64,000 bases of DNA. It comes from Streptomyces sp. NBC_01549. Its GTDB lineage: Bacteria > Actinomycetota > Actinomycetes > Streptomycetales > Streptomycetaceae. The notes below the pieces were generated by a model that saw only the letters and a list, made by a program, of their open reading frames with translations, was not told the DNA's origin and made no database searches. The position numbers were made by a program, and so were the translations under genes. Positions 61,173-64,000 of the stretch are shown one piece after another. Positions within the stretch are counted from its first letter, which is position 1. Every line of letters starts with the position of its first letter. The DNA lies in the NCBI RefSeq assembly GCF_026339955.1, contig NZ_JAPEPW010000004.1:744001-808000 (forward strand), given 5' to 3'.

Positions 61173-64000
61173 TCAGGAAATGACGGAGAATCCGCTGAAG
61201 ACGGCCTCGATGTTCTCGCCGGGGTAGTTGACGTTGGCCGCGCTGGCGACCATCCCGGCGTCACCGGTGGCGGCGGCCGACGGCACCTGGGCGGTGCCGA
61301 CCTGCGACCAGGTGTCGCCGTCCTTGCTGGCGTACGCGGTGTAGGTGGCGCCGTCCCGGGTCAGCTTGAGATACGCCGGGTGGTAGGTGGAGCCGCCGCC
61401 CGCCCAGGTGTCGAGCTTCCCGTCGCCGTCGCTGTCGGTCATGAACTCAAGTCCGTACTGCTGGGTCATGACCAGCACCGCGTAGCCGCCCTTTTCCGGC
61501 GCGGTCAGGTCGTTGGCGAGGGCGATGCCTGCCTTGCCGACCGGTGAGGCGCTGTCCTGGGAGACCAACCGGGCCTGCACGGTGGCCTTCTCGCCGGCGG
61601 CGTCGTCGCGGTAGATGACCCCCTTCTCGTCCTTCCAGCCGGACAGGTCCTGGCCGCCCGCCCAGATGGCGAACTGGTCGCCGGCCTGGGCGTATTGGGT
61701 GTCGCCGGAGGTGGTGTCGGTCGTCAGGTACGGCTTCTGCACGCTGCCCGGGGCGGCTTTTACCTGCGCCGGCACGGTGTCGGAGGCCTTCTGCGACCCG
61801 TTGTAGGTGACGGTGCCGGTGAGGTCGTGGTTGCCCCAGCGGGCGTCGCCGGCCGGGGTCACCGTCCAGGTGGTGGTGAGTGTGGCGCCGCTCTTGAGGG
61901 ACTTCGCGGTGGTCGGGCCGGTCGCCTTGGCGCTCCAGCCGTCAGGCAGCTCCAGTGCCGTCTTGGCGTTCTTGAGGGTCCGGGTGCCCCAGTTGGTCAC
62001 CTCGGTGGTCACCTCGAACGGTGTACCGGAGTCGGTGGACGGGGCGTCCGGAGTGATCAGGACGGAGGCGGCCGGAGCGTCGTCGCGCTTGAGCGCCTTG
62101 ATGGCCTTGGCTGCGCCCTTGGCCTTGAGGTTGACGAAGGCCGGGGTGACGCCGAGCGGCGCCGCATACCCCTTGAGGGTCTTGGGGCCGCGGATCACGG
62201 TGCCCTGGTTCACGTCGTACCAGGTGCCCGGCGGCAGATGAACGGAGCGGGTGGCGCCGGTGCTCAGCTTGGGCGCGGCCAGTACGGCCGGGCCGAGCAT
62301 CCACTCGTCGGTGACCGTGTAACTCGCTTCGTCCTTCGGGAAGTCGAAGAACAGCGGCCGCATGATCGGATCGCCGGTCTTCAGGGTGCTCTGTACCTGG
62401 TCCCAGATGTAGGGGGCGAGCTTCTCGTGCGTCCTGATCGCCCGCCGGTAGAGGTCGACCGTCTCCTGGTCGTAGTCCACCTTCTGCCCGGTGGTGGTGT
62501 CGTTGGTGTCGACTGGGGATGTTGAGGCGTACATCAGCGGCATCAGTGAGGCGGATTGCGCCCACCGCACCAACACGTCCTTCGACGGTGCCGGCTGGCC
62601 GCCGGAGCCGCCGATCATGTCGGACTCGACGAACGGGTAGCCGATGGTCGAAATGGCCAGGTTCTGGGTGGCGGAGGCGCGCAGGGAGTCCCAGCCGGTG
62701 CCCTTGTCGACCTGGCGGGTGACGAAGCCCGCCTCGTGGGCCGTCTGGTTCCAGTGCACCCGGATGCCGGCACCCTGGAGGTCGAACTCGTCGGCGAGCT
62801 GCGTACCGAGCTTCTGGTAGTCCGTGGCCTGGTGGCCTTCGCGCGGCGCGCACTTCTCGTCGAAGAAGCGGGTGTCGAACTTCAGCCCGTCGATGTTGTA
62901 TGTGTCCATCAGCTTCTTGAGGTTGCCCTCGTACCAGGCCTTGGCGTCGGGGTTCGCCAGGTCGATGATCCCGGCCTGGCCGTTCCACCAGGTCACTTCA
63001 CACGGCTTGGTCGTGTCCTTGGCGTCCATGAGCAGATAGCCGTGGTCGACCGCGTACCGGTAGTTGTCGGAGTCCAGGTTGATCCACAGAGTGACCCAGA
63101 TGCCGAAGTCGAACCCCATGTTGTGGATCTTGTCGGACAGGCCCTTGGGATCGGGGAAGGTCTTGGGATCCCAGGTCAGATTGCCGTAGTTCGACTCCCA
63201 CTTGTCGTCGAGCTGGATGGTGTGCCCGTCCAGACCGTTGTCGTGGAGGTCGGTGGCGTAATCGAGCAGTTTCTCCTGGTCGACCTTGGTGTAGAACTGC
63301 GCCCAGGAATTCCACAGTGGCTTGGCGTACTGCTCGTACGGGGCGTCGCTCTTGGCCGGTTTGCCGACGATGCCTATGTAGTCGCGGTAGACCTCGAGCG
63401 GGGTCGACTCGATGAACACGGTGGCCTTGTAGGTGTCGGGTGACTCGACGGTGAAGGTGCCGAGGCCGTCCTTGCCTTTGTTGAGCGCCACGTCCATGAC
63501 GTTCCCGGTGCCGACGTGCAGACCGGTCGACTGGGAGGTGTACCAGAACGGGTCGATCATGTTGTACGACGCCGGGCCGAAGGTCTTGTGGTCGACCTCG
63601 CCGGCGTCGAGCGGCCAGGGCTGGTTGACACCGGGACCGCCTTGCGGGGTCTCCGCCTCGCCGTGGCCGTACCAGTGGCCGGCCGAGGACAGGTCGTAGG
63701 CGAGGCCCAGCTGCTTCGGTCCGCCGCCGTGGACGTCCCAGTCGAGCTGGTAGCGGTCGGGGCCGGGGGTGATCCGGGCCTGCACGGTGGCGCCGTCGAG
63801 CGTGCTGTCGGCGGTGACGGTCAGGACGCCGTTCTTCCATGTCCAGTCCGTGACGCCGGTCGCGTGCTGCCACGTGCCGTCGGCCGCGGTGAAGCGCAGG
63901 GCGCCGGTGTCGCCGGAGGCGGTGGCGAGCACGGTCTTCCCGGCGCGGCGCGTGGTCAGGGCCAGTTCGTCGGTGGCCACGTCGAGGGTGTAGCCGGGGG
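61173..64000 (-). CDS. GH31-family glycosidase, N-terminus beyond the window edge
   Basis: The frame is open to base 64000 (PGYTLDVATDEL), so the internal GTG near 63980 is not the real start. The visible ~940 residues show a GH31 N-terminal domain (SSAGHWYGHGEAETPQGGPG), then the barrel with GLDGHTIQLDDKWESNYGNL, WVTLWINLDSDNYRYAVDHG, the nucleophile Asp in IDGLKFDTRFFDE and the acid/base region FVESDMIGGSG. A NEW3-like domain and the shared laminin-G-like module close the protein. GH31 covers alpha-glucosidases, alpha-xylosidases, alpha-galactosidases and alpha-N-acetylgalactosaminidases; which applies is undetermined. Given the neighbours, a GalNAc- or Gal-specific member would fit. Confidence 0.86.
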   Translation of the reverse strand, partial: PGYTLDVATDELALTTRRAGKTVLATASGDTGALRFTAADGTWQHATGVTDWTWKNGVLTVTADSTLDGATVQARITPGPDRYQLDWDVHGGGPKQLGLAYDLSSAGHWYGHGEAETPQGGPGVNQPWPLDAGEVDHKTFGPASYNMIDPFWYTSQSTGLHVGTGNVMDVALNKGKDGLGTFTVESPDTYKATVFIESTPLEVYRDYIGIVGKPAKSDAPYEQYAKPLWNSWAQFYTKVDQEKLLDYATDLHDNGLDGHTIQLDDKWESNYGNLTWDPKTFPDPKGLSDKIHNMGFDFGIWVTLWINLDSDNYRYAVDHGYLLMDAKDTTKPCEVTWWNGQAGIIDLANPDAKAWYEGNLKKLMDTYNIDGLKFDTRFFDEKCAPREGHQATDYQKLGTQLADEFDLQGAGIRVHWNQTAHEAGFVTRQVDKGTGWDSLRASATQNLAISTIGYPFVESDMIGGSGGQPAPSKDVLVRWAQSASLMPLMYASTSPVDTNDTTTGQKVDYDQETVDLYRRAIRTHEKLAPYIWDQVQSTLKTGDPIMRPLFFDFPKDEASYTVTDEWMLGPAVLAAPKLSTGATRSVHLPPGTWYDVNQGTVIRGPKTLKGYAAPLGVTPAFVNLKAKGAAKAIKALKRDDAPAASVLITPDAPSTDSGTPFEVTTEVTNWGTRTLKNAKTALELPDGWSAKATGPTTAKSLKSGATLTTTWTVTPAGDARWGNHDLTGTVTYNGSQKASDTVPAQVKAAPGSVQKPYLTTDTTSGDTQYAQAGDQFAIWAGGQDLSGWKDEKGVIYRDDAAGEKATVQARLVSQDSASPVGKAGIALANDLTAPEKGGYAVLVMTQQYGLEFMTDSDGDGKLDTWAGGGSTYHPAYLKLTRDGATYTAYASKDGDTWSQVGTAQVPSAAATGDAGMVASAANVNYPGENIEAVFSGFSVIS

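Noticed and set aside
1..64000. CRISPR arrays, tRNA or rRNA genes, replication origin
   Set aside because: No regularly spaced repeats, tRNA-like cloverleaf with flanking CCA pattern or rRNA signature was found by reading; a tool-based scan would be needed to exclude them fully.

Overview
The window looks like accessory DNA of a Streptomyces chromosome or a close relative. The evidence is very high G+C, frequent GTG starts, Tat-type secretion signals, LAL, TetR, MarR and XRE regulators, and many actinobacterial insertion-sequence remnants. No tRNA, rRNA, CRISPR array or replication origin was recognised.

Layout. (1) 1-13.97 kb is an insertion-sequence graveyard. It holds an ISL3 fragment, a broken LAL regulator, a pentapeptide-repeat gene cut by a complete IS701-type element, an IS110 fragment, a degenerate PAS/GAF/PP2C phosphatase, an IS1182 fragment, and pieces of SWIM, HNH and integrase genes. 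Two intact genes stand among them: an Orn/Lys/Arg decarboxylase and an FGGY sugar kinase. (2) 14.1-22.2 kb is an oligopeptide ABC importer with a fused double ATPase, then a CocE-type hydrolase and a TetR regulator. An orphan structured sequence resembling a TnpB-type omega RNA or IS605-family right end splits this run. (3) 22.2-32.6 kb is a redox/stress block: a TetR gene with a GGAA-N4-TTCC operator that recurs upstream of an SDR/VOC/SDR/AKR run, an XRE/oxidoreductase divergent pair, and a MarR/oxidoreductase divergent pair. It ends in two broken genes. (4) 32.65-41.14 kb is a four-gene Wadjet-type (JetABCD, TIGR02677-02680) plasmid-defence operon on the minus strand. Its SMC-like jetC carries an apparent one-base frameshift and an in-frame Streptomyces repeat. 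(5) The two halves of one IS6-type element lie on opposite strands at 22.2-22.4 and 41.3-41.9 kb, as expected if blocks 3 and 4 were inverted. (6) 42.4-64.0 kb is a minus-strand cluster of secreted glycoside hydrolases: GH31, GH123-like, two GH35, an SGNH esterase, GH29 with two detached accessory-domain ORFs, and GH89. The enzyme set fits depolymerisation of mucin-like or other animal-type glycans.

How the genes work together. The hydrolase cluster would remove alpha-GlcNAc, fucose, beta-galactose, GalNAc and acyl groups outside the cell. The importer and CocE hydrolase would handle peptides or small substrates, with the adjacent TetR as probable regulator. The redox block reads as small regulator-enzyme modules. 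The Jet operon would cleave circular plasmids if jetC is functional. All functions are inferred from sequence motifs recognised by eye; no database search was run.
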